Assembly: GCA_051294375.1 (NCBI GenBank)
Contig: CM119268.1
Coordinates: forward strand, 16,821,947 to 16,885,946
DNA: 64,000 nucleotides
Source: Paraspadella gotoi
Taxonomy: Eukaryota > Chaetognatha
Direction of reading: 5' to 3'
Under the pieces are notes generated by a model. The model was not told the DNA's origin, made no database searches, and saw only the letters and a program-made list of their open reading frames with translations. Of the stretch, positions 1 through 11,192 are shown one piece after another; within the stretch, counting starts at the first letter, position 1; each line of letters starts with the position of its first letter. The translations under genes and the position numbers were made by a program.

Positions 1-934
1 TAGCGGCAACGTAAAACTTAACGGCTCCAAGTTGACTTGACAAATTAAACAATTCTGATTGGATGGACGAATCATGCGTTGATTGGAGGAGATGAGAGTA
101 AACGAAACAACAGCAAAAGATGCAAATATAAATTTAGCAAAGAAGTGAAAAAGGTAAGAGAATAAGAGATAAGAGAAAGAAAGTACTTCATATNNNNNNN
201 NNNNNNNNNNNNNNNNNNNNNNNNNNNNNNNNNNNNNNNNNNNNNNNNNNNNNNNNNNNNNNNNNNNNNNNNNNNNNNNNNNNNNNNNNNNNNNAAATCA
301 TAAAGAAGAAATAGAAAATAAAAAAGAAGAAGATGAGAGAAGGAAAGTATGAAAGAGGATATTAGGATGAAAAAGGGAATAGAGTAGGACAAAGGTAAGA
401 CAATGCTAAAGTAAAGGAGATAATATAGGACAAGGCAAAAAAGATGATAGAAAATAAGAAAATGTAATAAAGAAGGTTAGAAAGTAAGACAATGTAAAAG
501 CGAAGGATAGAAAGTAGGACAATGTATGAGAAAGATAAGATTAAGTCAAGTTAAAAGAGAAGGATGCGATAAGGTTAAAAAAAAGAATAGAAGGTTAGCC
601 AAGGCAAATGAGAGGATAAAAGGTAAGAAAAGGTAAAATAGAAAGATAAAAGTTAGGACAAGGCAAAAGAGAAAGATAGAAGGTAAGACAAGAGAAGAGA
701 GAAGGGCGGAGGGGAAGTGACAAACGAGATGTCGAACGAGGTCGAAAGAATTGGATCAGAAAAAGAAAGAGAAAAAGAAGGAGGGAGGACGAAGAGAGAG
801 ATGGAGAGGGTCAAACTTCGAGGGATGGACTCTTGATTCTTGTCTCGTGGAGGATGGTCTAAGTTCAATTGGGAGAAGAGAGAATCGAAGATGTAACGCG
901 AGGGAAATTAAACAAAGTTAATCAAAGAAATATG

Positions 935-957
935 GAAAGAAAGAAAGATAAAAAGAT

Positions 958-1044
<87 letters not shown>

Positions 1045-1056
1045 AATAAAGAAAGA
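935..1056 (+). repeat. (GAAA)n microsatellite
   Basis: About 20 uninterrupted GAAA units with a degenerate 5' edge. The Lys/Glu/Arg open frame over it is repeat translation. Positions 295-900 upstream are purine-rich (AGAAAG-type) with no gene. Confidence 0.95.
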
Positions 1057-1320
1057 AATTTCAACTTTGCGACGAAAATTGTTCCATTCCACAAAACCTC
1101 GAAGGGCAGATCATTCTCATAGAAGAGATATAGACTTTTAAATCTCTCTCTTTTTCTAAAGCATGACTGGTTTGCAGAAACAAATCTGGTTAATGAGAGA
1201 AACCGAAAGAAAATTTAAAAAATATGCTAATAAACTACTACGAAAGCCGCCATAGATCAAGTAATCAATTTTTCCTCGCAGTCGTTTTTTTTTTCTTCCG
1301 GCCAACAAGGAAACTTACAG

Positions 1321-1331
1321 ATAGACAGACC

Positions 1332-1383
<52 letters not shown>
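1321..1383 (+). repeat. (ACAG)n microsatellite
   Basis: About 14 ACAG units with two early variants (ACCG, ACAA). Confidence 0.95.
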
Positions 1384-1385
<2 letters not shown>

Positions 1386-1471
1386 AAGGGAAAAGTAGTT
1401 CGAATTGAGTCCCACCAACTGCCAAGACTTGAAAAAATATCCTGCTCTTCTAAGATGTCGGCGCTGGCGGT

Positions 1472-1589
<118 letters not shown>

Positions 1590-1639
1590 TCCGAAGACGG
1601 CGAATGTAGTCATCAATCATCCTTTCCTCTCCGCGTTTC

Positions 1640-1800
1640 CGGTAAAGTCGATGCGACGCCGGTTCTCAGACGCTGCGCCGATTTTTTGGACGCGGCGCCG
1701 ATTCCTTGTCGCGGTGCCAGTCCTCTTCGCTGTTCCCAATTCCTCTCCAATGGCGCCGCCGGGCCGATTCTTCGCCACGGTGCCGATTCTTTCCCGCGTT
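1640..1800 (+). repeat. Degenerate ~20 bp GC-rich minisatellite
   Basis: Imperfect units built on GCGCCGATTCTT recur about seven times (GCCGGTTCTC, GCGCCGATTTTT, GCGCCGATTCCT, GTGCCAGTCCTC, GCCGATTCTTCGC, GTGCCGATTCTTTC). This GC-rich array stays open in several frames, which explains the overlapping open frames here. Confidence 0.6.
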
Positions 1801-2590
1801 GTTCGGTACCGACGCCATCGCGCGGCGAAGTGGATGGAATTCCTGCCTTCCCAAAGGAGAGAAGGTCGCGCCGGTTTTAACTTCGAAAAATGATAAAGCG
1901 TCCCGCCCCCCCTCTACGCCCCCACTCCACGATCGACCCACTTTCCCCCATCTCGAACCCCTTCTACCCCCATCACGTTCCCTTCAAATCCGTCCCTCCC
2001 GCAGCGTTTCGAGCTCGAATCCTTTTGTCGGTCCGAGGAACTCGACTGTAGACGGAATTTAAAAAAAAAAACTTTTTCGGAATTAGATTGACCCGACAAA
2101 TTCAGTCGTGCGAGAAAAATAAAGGTTTTTCGTTATCGCAATTCTGGTTAGAATAATTTCGACTTTTTTGCGCCCGACGGCTGCCCAACATTTCTCTTTT
2201 TTGTGTCATTTTGTTTTGCGACGTGTGTATGAATTTGATATGAAATTTATCTATTCATTCAATAAAAAAGCAATCTTGCAAGCTTGCTCCTCACTTCGGA
2301 CGGCAGGCTATGGTTTGTTAAGGCTTTAATCTTTCTTCAATGAGAGTGATTCTCTTCTTTAATCTTAAATGAACGCTTTGCGAATATTGAATATTACGTG
2401 AAAATTAAACGACCTATCACATGCGTCCTGTCGTTTCATAACATAATTAACGATGATATAGTAAATTTAACAAGTGATTCTAAAAGCGATTTTCCGCTGA
2501 TCATCATCACAGTCGCATCATCCGCCTTCACATCTGTCATCTGATTGAGGTGACGAGGGCGACATCTATCTCCGTCTCGGTGAGTCATCG

Positions 2591-2735
2591 CGGTTGGCGA
2601 GTGGGTGGATGGGATGGATTGATGGATGTATGGATGGAATGGATGGATGAATGGATGGAATGGATGGATGGATGGATAGATATATAAAAAGAATGCAATG
2701 GAATGTAATGGAGAGGATGGATGGATAGATAAAGA
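2591..2735 (+). repeat. (GGAT)n-rich tandem repeat
   Basis: GGATGGAT units mixed with GGAATGGAT and TGTA variants. The flanks 2090-2580 and 2850-3800 are AT-rich intergenic or intronic sequence with no supported gene. Confidence 0.85.
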
Positions 2736-3940
2736 GGGCGGATTGATGGGGTAGAGTTATTGATGATAAAGAGGGGGTTGATGTTGTCGAGGGGGATCGA
2801 GAGAATTGGTTTGCTGTGGTGGCCTAAGTGGTGCCATTTAAAGTGGTTCATGGAGAATCGATTTCCGCTCGAGTTATTTTGAAGAGGGCGAGTTCCTTGC
2901 CAGAAACAGATTTTTAATATTTTCTTGTTATTTTCCCCGCTTTTTTTTTTTTACCGATTCCACCAAAAAATATCATGATTATTTATTTATAAATTTATCA
3001 ATCTCCGTTATTTTTATTTTTATTTACATTTATATCTTCTATTTACCGCGCTTCATTCCTTAATTTACAATATTCTTTTTATTTTTTCCATTAACTTCTT
3101 ATTTTTACACTTTATTCTCTAAATCCTTTTTTCCTTTACTTTTCTTTCTTTTTCCTCCTCTGCTTTTCTCGCCTCAGTTCAGATTTCATTTTAAAATTCT
3201 TATCTCCATTTAATCCGAGATTCACTGATCAACAAATGTTGCACTTTTTTTTTAATCTCCAAATCATTTGCGCAAATAAATTGTGAAGCGGAAAAAAANN
3301 NNNNNNNNNNNNNNNNNNNNTAAATGCTGAGGCAAGCAAGTTTATATCTGAGGACGCAATCAACAAAATTAAAATTCAAAACGTTGAGTCGCTGCATATT
3401 AATGTAGTGGGTTGGCCTCTACAATAACCCAAGCATCGGCGAAGGACAAAATTTACAATTGACTCGGATAATAAGAGACACTCCTCTATTGTCTCACGAA
3501 ATTCAAAATTAATTGTTCAACTCGTGGTATTCTAAAATAAGCTCTATTTTTTCAACTGCTGCTGAGTAAGAAAAGCACAACGTTAAAAACGTCTCTCTTA
3601 GAATGCCTCGAATAAAGCACGATTTTTCCTAGTATCCCAAATTTTTAAAGGTTATGATAAAGTAGATGTTTGGATGATTTCGATATTGTGATGAATTCAA
3701 GTTCGTAACTGACGTAGAACGTTAATGAAAATTGCAAGATTATTAATTATTGATAATAGCAAAATTTTCCAAACTAGAAAGTTTTTGTCAGGTCAATTAA
3801 GAGCAGGTCTTTCAAATGAAGCTTGAAATCAAGTCAGGTTTTGATAAGAAACTCGCAATAAAAGGAGGTCATTCCCTTAAAATGGATGTCGAACGGATTT
3901 TTTTTTTCGTTTTACTGTTATTTTCGGTCGTGACGCCGAT

Positions 3941-3946
<6 letters not shown>

Positions 3947-4037
<91 letters not shown>

Positions 4038-4040
4038 TCT
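3947..4040 (+). repeat. (CT)n microsatellite
   Basis: About 45 CT units, the last few interrupted. The stretch 4041-5230 holds no supported gene. Confidence 0.97.
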
Positions 4041-5233
4041 ATTTTTCGTCCCCCACTCTCGCGACCTTTGAAACTTCGCGCCATTTCGAGTCACTCGCCA
4101 GGTTTTCTATTTTGAAGATCGATGGGGGCGGAAGACCGTGAACCTGAGTTGGTGGTTGAGAGGGTGAGAAAGATTTTGGGTGAGCTCATGTGTTGAGGTG
4201 GGTGAGATGAAAAGGAAAGTTCTCAAAATAGGCCAGATGTGACCCCTAAAAAAGGCAATGCAGTGAGACTTGAAGAGATATAAGAGTGGTCAGAAATCGG
4301 GAACTGTTTTTTTTCCGTGAGAGGTCACAAATTGAGGTTAAGACGAAGAGTTGTTTTGAAAAGGTGAGGAGAAGAAAAAGAGGAAGGAAAGAATTCGGGA
4401 AAATCCTGAGTGAAAAGCGACGAGTGAAGTTTCACGCCTTTTTTTTCAACGAAGGCGAAAACGGAATGACGACGTGAAGGGTGGAAATCACGAGCGGTGA
4501 AGCGGTGAAGCGCGTGAACGTGATTGTGATCGTCCTTCGGGCTCTTTTCTGCTGCATGCCGTTGCGAAGAGAACATTTAATATATTTGCATTCAAGATTT
4601 TAAACAGTAAATGTCATCATTACATTACATTACATCATTCATATTGAAAGGAGCGGTGGCTGAGTAGGGAAGAACTGAAAATCCAATCTTTGCATAAATA
4701 AGAGAGGGAAATAAATTTCATAAATAGTAAATAAATATAAAAAAATTGAGTAGTAATAATATTTTAGTTCTCTATTGGCAAAGCCCCGAACGACTTCGCA
4801 AGAAAAGTTTCAAAACAAAACGCTCCCAGATTCCCTCGTAAATTCAAACGTTCCGGCGTTAAATGTCAATTTTGTGAAGTTCACGAGAAAAAAACTCACG
4901 CCAACCCGCGTCAAAAACGCCATCTGCCGTCAGAAATAAAACAAATAGCTAAGTTTTCGTTACTTATACTTTATGTTCATAAAGCGAGTATGGTTTACAA
5001 ATTTACTTATGGGATCGCGTAGGATTCGCGGCTACAGTTTGGCAGCAACGCCACATCACAAATAAATTTAGGGCAAAAATGAAAAAAAGAACTTTTGGTA
5101 AAAATTTCAGCGACGGAAAAAAAAAAGGCGAAAGAAGAAAAAACATTGAAAGTCCTGAGTAAATCATTTTTTCATTCATGCGTTTGACGGGGAGACGGAC
5201 TTAAAAAGTATTAATGGAGGATGAATTATGAGC

Positions 5234-5426
5234 ACTCTCTCTCTCTCTCTCTCTCTNNNNNNNNNNNNNNNNNNNNNNNNNNNNNNNNNNNNNNNNNNNN
5301 NNNNNNNNNNNNNNNNNNNNNNNNNNNNNNNNNNNNNNNNNNNNNNNNNNNNNNNNNNNNNNNNNNNNNNNNNNNNNNNNNNNNNNNNNNNNNNNNNNNN
5401 NNNNNNNNNNNNNNNNNNNNNNNNNN
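5234..5426 (+). repeat. (CT)n run entering an N gap (5257-5426)
   Basis: CT units run directly into 170 N, so the repeat length is unresolved. Confidence 0.85.
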
Positions 5427-5679
5427 TTCATAACAATCTCTCGCTGTCTCCTTCTAATACGGATATCATCCGCATGTACTGCGAATATAAAAAGAGAAAG
5501 AAATGAAACTGGCTTAATAGTTCATTTTTTTAGTATAATAAACTTTCTTTCTTTCTTAAACTCTTTTATTTCTTTTTCTCCAGTTAAAAAACACTATACG
5601 GATGGTTCGATGTGAAGAGGACATAAATCAGGAAACCAAGTTGGAGAACGGCAAACGAAGTTTGTTTGCAAAGCGGAGC

Positions 5680-5955
5680 AGAAAGAGAGAGAGAGAGAGA
5701 GGAGAGGAAGAGAGATAGGAGAGAGGAGAGAGAGAGGAGGAGAGAGAGAGAGGAGAGGGGACAGTAGAAGAGGAGAGAAAGAAAGAAGTAGATTCCATGC
5801 ATCAAGAATTCTGTAATTGAAGGCATTGATATTCAGCAAATAAGTGTTTACTGAACTCAGAGGGGAAAGTTTAAAAGGAAGAAAGAACGGGGGAAAAAAT
5901 AAACGTAGGAGAAAAGAGAGAGGAGGGATTACGAGAGAGAGAGAGAGAAGAGGAC
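5680..5955 (+). repeat. GA-rich imperfect repeat tract
   Basis: GAGAGAGGAGAGGA-type purine tract at 5680-5780, continuing less densely to 5955. Confidence 0.85.
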
Positions 5956-6078
5956 ACAGAAAGAGAAATGGTGCAAGGATTCGACATTTGTCGCTTTGGA
6001 AGGAAGTACGAATGGACTTTCGCTTTCGTCAGAGCGAAAGAGCGAAGAAAAGTGTCTTCATCAATTCCAGTTTTCGGT

Positions 6079-6119
6079 TGTCGTCGTCGTCGTCGCCGGC
6101 GTCGTCGTCGTCGTTGTCA

Positions 6120-6159
<40 letters not shown>

Positions 6160-6160
6160 T
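6079..6160 (+). repeat. (GTC)n trinucleotide repeat
   Basis: About 27 GTC units with a few ATC/GCC/GTT variants. Depending on frame this reads as poly-Ser, poly-Arg, poly-Val or (minus strand) poly-Asp, so frames over it are not evidence of a gene. The stretch 6165-6600 is AT-rich with no gene. Confidence 0.95.
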
Positions 6161-6648
6161 TTGTTTATTTGTGCTGTCGAGAGTCAAGCTACTCAATGAA
6201 GGAGAGGAAGAGGAGAAAGGAAAGGAGAAAATAGAAGATAGAGAAAACATACTTAAGGTAGGGGTGGCCTATCTCACTAGATCTCTACTTAAGGACGTAC
6301 AATATATTTCATAAACTTTGCAAATACAGAAACAAGAATTTATCAGGTAAAACCAAACGTCCTAGTTCGTTATCAAATTATATATTTTAATGTTTTAGGA
6401 ACGAGAACTGAATAAAAATGAAAGGAAAATGCACAAAAGCGTTGATGCCTTCCAATTTTTTTTATTCTGTAGCGTCAAATAATTTAAAAAATCAGTTTAA
6501 TATTCTGTATTCAATCCGTTAAGCCGAAATATGTATACACGTAGGAACAAAGTTTATAGAACACGAACATAATTTTAATTTTTCATTTTCATTAGAAAAT
6601 GGAGCTCATCTTTTTTTTTTTTCTGGTTCTCAATTTTCATCTCCGCAG

Positions 6649-6722
6649 CGAACGTCGACCTGACCTCTAAAAAATCATCGGAGGATCGTGAAAGAACCTC
6701 GTTATCTGCGGAAGTGGATCAG
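6649..6722 (+). CDS. Candidate small exon, unknown product
   Basis: A strong acceptor (T-run, TTCTCAATTTTCATCTCCGCAG) is followed by 74 bases open in one frame (N-V-D-L-T-S-K-K-S-S-E-D-R-E-R-T-S-L-S-A-E), ending GTGGATCAG|GTGG. The composition is hydrophilic and balanced, unlike the repeats on either side. It lies upstream of the CASK PDZ on the same strand, so it could be an alternative linker exon of CASK. I see no family motif. The donor is only moderate. Confidence 0.3.
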
Positions 6723-6747
6723 GTGGTTTAAACTTTCATAGAAAATT

Positions 6748-6800
6748 CCCACCCACCATCTTCTCCTCCCCCACCCACCATCTTCTCCCCCCCACTACCT
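6748..6800 (+). repeat. Short tandem repeat, CCCACCCACCATCTTCTC unit
   Basis: Two adjacent copies of an ~24 bp C-rich unit containing CCCACCCACCATCTTCTC. They directly follow the small candidate exon and lie in pyrimidine-rich sequence. Confidence 0.7.
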
Positions 6801-7097
6801 CCTTTCCCCCGTTATAACTCCCCCTCCAAAAAATCGAGAGATTTTTCTTTTTTATTCTAATTTTTATTTTTCGGGATTCGATCAATATTCATTTAGTGAG
6901 GATATTTTCATTGGTTTAATACCTGTAAAGTAAAGTATAGATGTTTTAAAAATGTTTTTTTCATAATTTTCTATTCGTCATCGAAGGTTTCTGTTACGTT
7001 TTAATGAAATTAATACAACCAATATGAAATTTCGAGCTTTTGAAGAATAAACTAATTCTAATTAATCATTTATTAAAGCAGATCTGTATTTTTGACG

Positions 7098-7163
<66 letters not shown>
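7098..7163 (+). repeat. (GA)n microsatellite
   Basis: About 31 GA units. Confidence 0.97.
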
Positions 7164-7165
<2 letters not shown>

Positions 7166-7526
7166 AGAAACAGACCGTCGCCTAAAAGCTGATCCAAAAG
7201 AAAGAAAACTTAAGAAGGAAACCAGTGGAACCAGTGGAACCACGTAGCGAAAAAAAACTGGAAGAGAATTTAATTTTCTTTTCCCCAATTCCGTCGGACG
7301 CTAAATCTCGTGGGTTGTGTCTGCGTGAGATGTGAACGGAAAGGCAAGTTGATGAGTTTCACGAAGAACACTGTCACGCTAAACGTCAAACTAAGTGAAG
7401 AAAATAAAATACCAAAGTTAAAACTTTTCGAACGTTGAAATAATGAGTTTCAAGTTTTAAATTGTGGGCTGGGAGTCTCCATGGACGCATCAATAAAGTT
7501 GAGGTATGCAGGTCCTTGTGGTTTAA

Positions 7527-7999
7527 NNNNNNNNNNNNNNNNNNNNNNNNNNNNNNNNNNNNNNNNNNNNNNNNNNNNNNNNNNNNNNNNNNNNNNNNNN
7601 NNNNNNNNNNNNNNNNNNNNNNNNNNNNNNNNNNNNNNNNNNNNNNNNNNNNNNNNNNNNNNNNNNNNNNNNNNNNNNNNNNNNNNNNNNNNNNNNNNNN
7701 NNNNNNNNNNNNNNNNNNNNNNNNNNNNNNNNNNNNNNNNNNNNNNNNNNNNNNNNNNNNNNNNNNNNNNNNNNNNNNNNNNNNNNNNNNNNNNNNNNNN
7801 NNNNNNNNNNNNNNNNNNNNNNNNNNNNNNNNNNNNNNNNNNNNNNNNNNNNNNNNNNNNNNNNNNNNNNNNNNNNNNNNNNNNNNNNNNNNNNNNNNNN
7901 NNNNNNNNNNNNNNNNNNNNNNNNNNNNNNNNNNNNNNNNNNNNNNNNNNNNNNNNNNNNNNNNNNNNNNNNNNNNNNNNNNNNNNNNNNNNNNNNNNN

Positions 8000-8029
<30 letters not shown>
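7527..8029. other. 473-base N gap ending in (CT)n
   Basis: N at 7527-7999, then ~14 CT units. The contig broke at a dinucleotide repeat. Confidence 0.95.
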
Positions 8030-8030
<1 letters not shown>

Positions 8031-8247
8031 GCTTCCTTTGTTTTCTTTAGCTTTTTCTTGACCTCAAGCTCCATCTCGCACCATCTCGCCATCTCGCTCC
8101 CTCGCTAAATCGATATCTTTAAAGGTTAAAGGACATTATTGATAAAATTATATCCGTTTGGAATATAAAAAATGGCAAAGGATCAATGCAAACCCCATGA
8201 TTATTTTATCACAATATTTGTAATCTATTGCGTAGACTTGATATACT

Positions 8248-8279
8248 TTTGTACGTACATATTTTTATGTACGTACAAA
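8248..8279. repeat. Perfect inverted repeat, 13 bp arms
   Basis: TTTGTACGTACAT, a 6-base loop, then ATGTACGTACAAA. A GTATGTATGTG run follows. It could form a hairpin in RNA or a cruciform in DNA. There is no run of T typical of a bacterial terminator, and none is expected in this genome. Confidence 0.9.
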
Positions 8280-8529
8280 TGTATGTATGTGTTAATTGTC
8301 TCATTTAAGAGAATTACAAATCAAAATCACTAACCACCAACGTCATTGAGAGGAAATTGGTAAGACTCAGTGAAAAAAGGATAAACAAAGGACGAACAAA
8401 GGACAGACAGACAACTGACAAATTAAAGGGGAAAAAAGAAAAAAAGAAATAGGGCAACAAAAGAAGCTCAGGAATACAGAATCACTTTGAAACGAGTTTC
8501 TGTCAATGATTTCAGATTCAACAAAGTGA

Positions 8530-8532
<3 letters not shown>

Positions 8533-8564
<32 letters not shown>

Positions 8565-8699
8565 NNNNNNNNNNNNNNNNNNNNNNNNNNNNNNNNNNNN
8601 NNNNNNNNNNNNNNNNNNNNNNNNNNNNNNNNNNNNNNNNNNNNNNNNNNNNNNNNNNNNNNNNNNNNNNNNNNNNNNNNNNNNNTCTCTCTCTCTCTC
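8533..8699 (+). repeat. (CT)n interrupted by N gap (8565-8685)
   Basis: CT units on both sides of a 121-base gap, consistent with one unresolved CT array. Confidence 0.9.
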
Positions 8700-8788
8700 C
8701 TTTTTCTTCACACTCCATTGTCCTAATAGTCTTGACGTGAAAGAAAGAATTACAATTAGGACGATAATGAAACAACCACGGATACCCC

Positions 8789-8895
8789 NNNNNNNNNNNN
8801 NNNNNNNNNNNNNNNNNNNNNNNNNNNNNNNNNNNNNNNNNNNNNNNNNNNNNNNNNNNNNNNNNNNNNNNNNNNNNNNNNNNNNNNNNNNNNNA

Positions 8896-8927
<32 letters not shown>

Positions 8928-8930
8928 CAG
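8789..8930 (+). repeat. N gap (8789-8894) ending in (AAAG)n
   Basis: 106 N followed by about eight AAAG units. Confidence 0.9.
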
Positions 8931-9019
8931 ACTGTGAGAGACTGAAAAAGATAGTGCGAGTGAGTTATCTTCCCAAACCTTCTTATCAAGTTTATTTTTT
9001 ATATTTTTTTTTCCCGAAG

Positions 9020-9330
9020 AGAAACAAACAAGCGAGGGGCGGGCGCCTCTTCACCCAGCGGAAATGAATTCGCTTCGCCGCCTCGTAAACAAATCGCGTT
9101 ATTATGATTCTAGGATCAGACCATAAACAACGACGACGACGACGACGACGAAATCATCTTCGCCTCCGCCTCCTCCGCCGGATCTCGCCGACTCGACCCC
9201 CTTCTGTCTCTTCCCCCACCCGCCCTCAGCCCCTCACTCTGCGGACGCTTCCGCCTTCGAGCCCGACCTCAATTTTTTTGGTCCACGCGAAACCTTCAGT
9301 GCCCTCTATCTCGTGATACAAAACAAAACC
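9020..9330 (+). promoter_or_regulatory. GC/CpG-rich stretch with GC-box-like site upstream of first PDZ exon
   Basis: The GC content jumps here relative to flanks. It contains a GC-box-like GGGGCGGGCG (9036-9045), many CpGs and an (ACG)n run at 9129-9150, 130-450 bases upstream of the ATG at 9465. No TATA box is seen. It could be a promoter for a short CASK form, or an unrecognised exon. Confidence 0.3.
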
Positions 9331-9464
9331 GGAAAACGAAACTAAAACCGAAACGGTCGGGGGGAAACAAACAAAACGAAATTTTGGATGATATGAAACG
9401 TGATAGAATTGATTTGAAGATAGTCTAATATTTACACAAATTGACAAACTAACGAGCTAAAACA

Positions 9465-9598
9465 ATGTTGTTGTCGCCGACTCCGTCTACATCGACGCCC
9501 TCGTCAAAGCAACGCCAAGCGGCGGGCGAGTCACTCGGCGGACAGACTCACGCCCTCAGAGTCAGACTCGTTCAGTTTACGAAGCCACCGGACGAGGC
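9465..9598 (+). CDS. CASK: CASK exon: linker and start of PDZ domain (runs into gap)
   Basis: The frame opens with ATG at 9465 in a favourable AAACAATG context and gives a Ser/Thr/Pro-rich linker. It then reads RVRLVQFTKPPDE, the signature at the start of the CASK PDZ, before the N gap at 9599. In full-length CASK this segment joins the L27 domains to the PDZ. No good polypyrimidine-AG acceptor is visible directly upstream, so this may be an internal exon whose acceptor I cannot place, or the first coding exon of a short form lacking the kinase domain. The exon's 3' end and the next PDZ residues (family GITLK) are hidden in the gap. The identity is firm; the start is not. Confidence 0.78.
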
Positions 9599-9722
9599 NN
9601 NNNNNNNNNNNNNNNNNNNNNNNNNNNNNNNNNNNNNNNNNNNNNNNNNNNNNNNNNNNNNNNNNNNNNNNNNNNNNNNNNNNNNNNNNNNNNNNNNNNN
9701 NNNNNNNNNNNNNNNNNNNNNN
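9599..9722. other. N gap cutting the first PDZ exon
   Basis: 124 N that remove the 3' end of the exon at 9465 and the donor. The sequence resumes in a G-run. Confidence 0.95.
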
Positions 9723-9847
9723 GGGGGGTTGTTTGATTTTAAAATCAACTCAGCTTTTTTTCATGTCTTTTATGTCCAAAAAATTCTGATTTGAATTTTT
9801 TCTTTGGTGACTCTTCATTGATCGTTTTCATCGATATTTCAACCCAG

Positions 9848-9923
9848 AATGAATGAGGATCACAAATGCGTCGTGGCTCGAGTTCTTCACGGCGGACTCG
9901 TTCACAGAATGGGAGCTTTGCAG
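9848..9923 (+). CDS. CASK: CASK exon: PDZ domain, middle part
   Basis: The exon is flanked by a CCCAG acceptor and a CAG|GT donor. After one base completing a split codon it reads M-N-E-D-H-K-C-V-V-A-R-V-L-H-G-G-L-V-H-R-M-G-A-L-Q. This aligns residue for residue with the CASK PDZ segment between the carboxylate-binding loop and the VGDEI strand (family pattern MNE..HC.VAR..HGG..HR.G.L). The exon is intact, with no indel. At 25 codons it is too short to stand out as an open frame. It continues directly into the exon at 10470 in phase 0. CASK is distinguished from other MAGUKs by the MNE-x-x-x-C-(I/V)-VAR run. Confidence 0.9.
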
Positions 9924-10469
9924 GTTATCATTCCCTTTTGTTTATTGATCTATTATAATAAAAACGAACTTAAGTTTATTCAAAGCCAGTAAGAATCGAA
10001 AGTCAGAGGTTAAACCGTCGTCGAGGGCGAAGAAAAGAATCCTCAGCACGAGAGTTTTTTAAATAAATGTGCAAATATTTTAAATAGATTAAACATCGGG
10101 ACTCGAGTGGAAATCATTTGATCAAACTAAAGATTTCTTGATAGTGCACATTGAACCGGCGCGGAAGTTGAAATTTAGCGAGAAAGAAGAGAAGGGAAGA
10201 GAAGGAAAAACAAAAAGGAATAATTAAAAGGCGACAATAAAAAAAAGAAATGAAAACAACAAGGGGAATTAATTGAAAACAAAACGAAGGAAGAAAAAGA
10301 GAGAGAGAGAGAAAAAAAAAGGTGAGATTATGCGCGGAATTAGCGCGAAAGGAAAGAAAGAAGATCATTCGTTAAGCCTAACCGTTTTAATTAAACTAGG
10401 AAGCTGCGTTAAGATTTAATTAATATGATTTCTACCCAAAAAATCGATCAATCAATCAATCACTTTCAG

Positions 10470-10596
10470 GTCGGCGACGAGATACGAGAACTGAACGGCA
10501 TCAACGTCATGAACAAGTCCGTCGACGCTGTGCAAAAGATGCTTCGTGAAGTTCGAGGCAACGTCACTTTCAAGATCGTCCCCGGATCCTTCAAGC
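10470..10596 (+). CDS. CASK: CASK exon: PDZ domain, C-terminal part
   Basis: A TTTCAG acceptor precedes [13 protein letters not shown], then 42 codons ending ...[13 protein letters not shown] plus one base, followed by a strong GTGAGT donor. VGDEIRE-NG and QKMLREVRG-(V/I)TFKIVP are diagnostic of the CASK PDZ and cover the last helix and strands of the fold. The exon is intact. It enters in phase 0 and leaves in phase 1, which matches the SH3 exon at 12441 completing a split glycine codon, although at least one intervening exon for the first half of SH3 must lie in the gaps between. Confidence 0.93.
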
Positions 10597-10970
10597 GTGA
10601 GTCCACTCTAGTTTCGACGTCGCTGTCGTCGTCGCTCTCGACGTCTCGACCAATGTCGTTGGATTTTTCTTCCCTGTTATTATTAAACGTTCAACATTAG
10701 CCACTCACTCATTTGAGCATTTTTGGGGTATTTTTTTTTAAATTTTACAAATAGATGACGCACTGAAAATCATATACCGATAGATATTATTTAAGGTTAA
10801 ATTTATTTTTTTTCTCGATGATAAAACGAAAAATATTTATGTTTGTTTTCTCTGTAAATCTACACTGAAAATAGATTCAATTGGTGTTTAAACAGCAACA
10901 GTTTTCAGTTTTAATATTACGTCTAGAATAACACAATACTTTTTTGTCTTTTGGAAGCAATGGTTCCTGT

Positions 10971-10988
10971 CCAGGGATAATTCCCTGG
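10971..10988. repeat. Short perfect palindrome
   Basis: CCAGGGA-TAAT-TCCCTGG, 7 bp arms. Isolated; possibly chance. The surrounding intron 10600-11190 is AT-rich with nothing else seen. Confidence 0.7.
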
Positions 10989-11192
10989 TAAATACATAAC
11001 AAACCTAATAAGAGAAACTTATATTATTAACAAAAAAACAAAGAAAATTGCCTGTAGGAGGTATGAGTGAATGAAGGAAAGAGAATGGAGAGAATGCAAA
11101 AAAAAATAATAATAAGAGAAAAAATAGTTTGAAAGAGAGAGGAGAAGAGAAAAAATAATGAAATAGGGAGAGAAAGAGAGGGGGGAGAAAGA

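Noticed and set aside
2513-2579. Candidate micro-exon ending at a strong GTGAGT donor
   Set aside because: The acceptor lacks a pyrimidine tract and the 22 codons show no family similarity.
7462-8092. Frames of about 190-200 codons
   Set aside because: Almost entirely N gap plus CT repeat; no real coding content.
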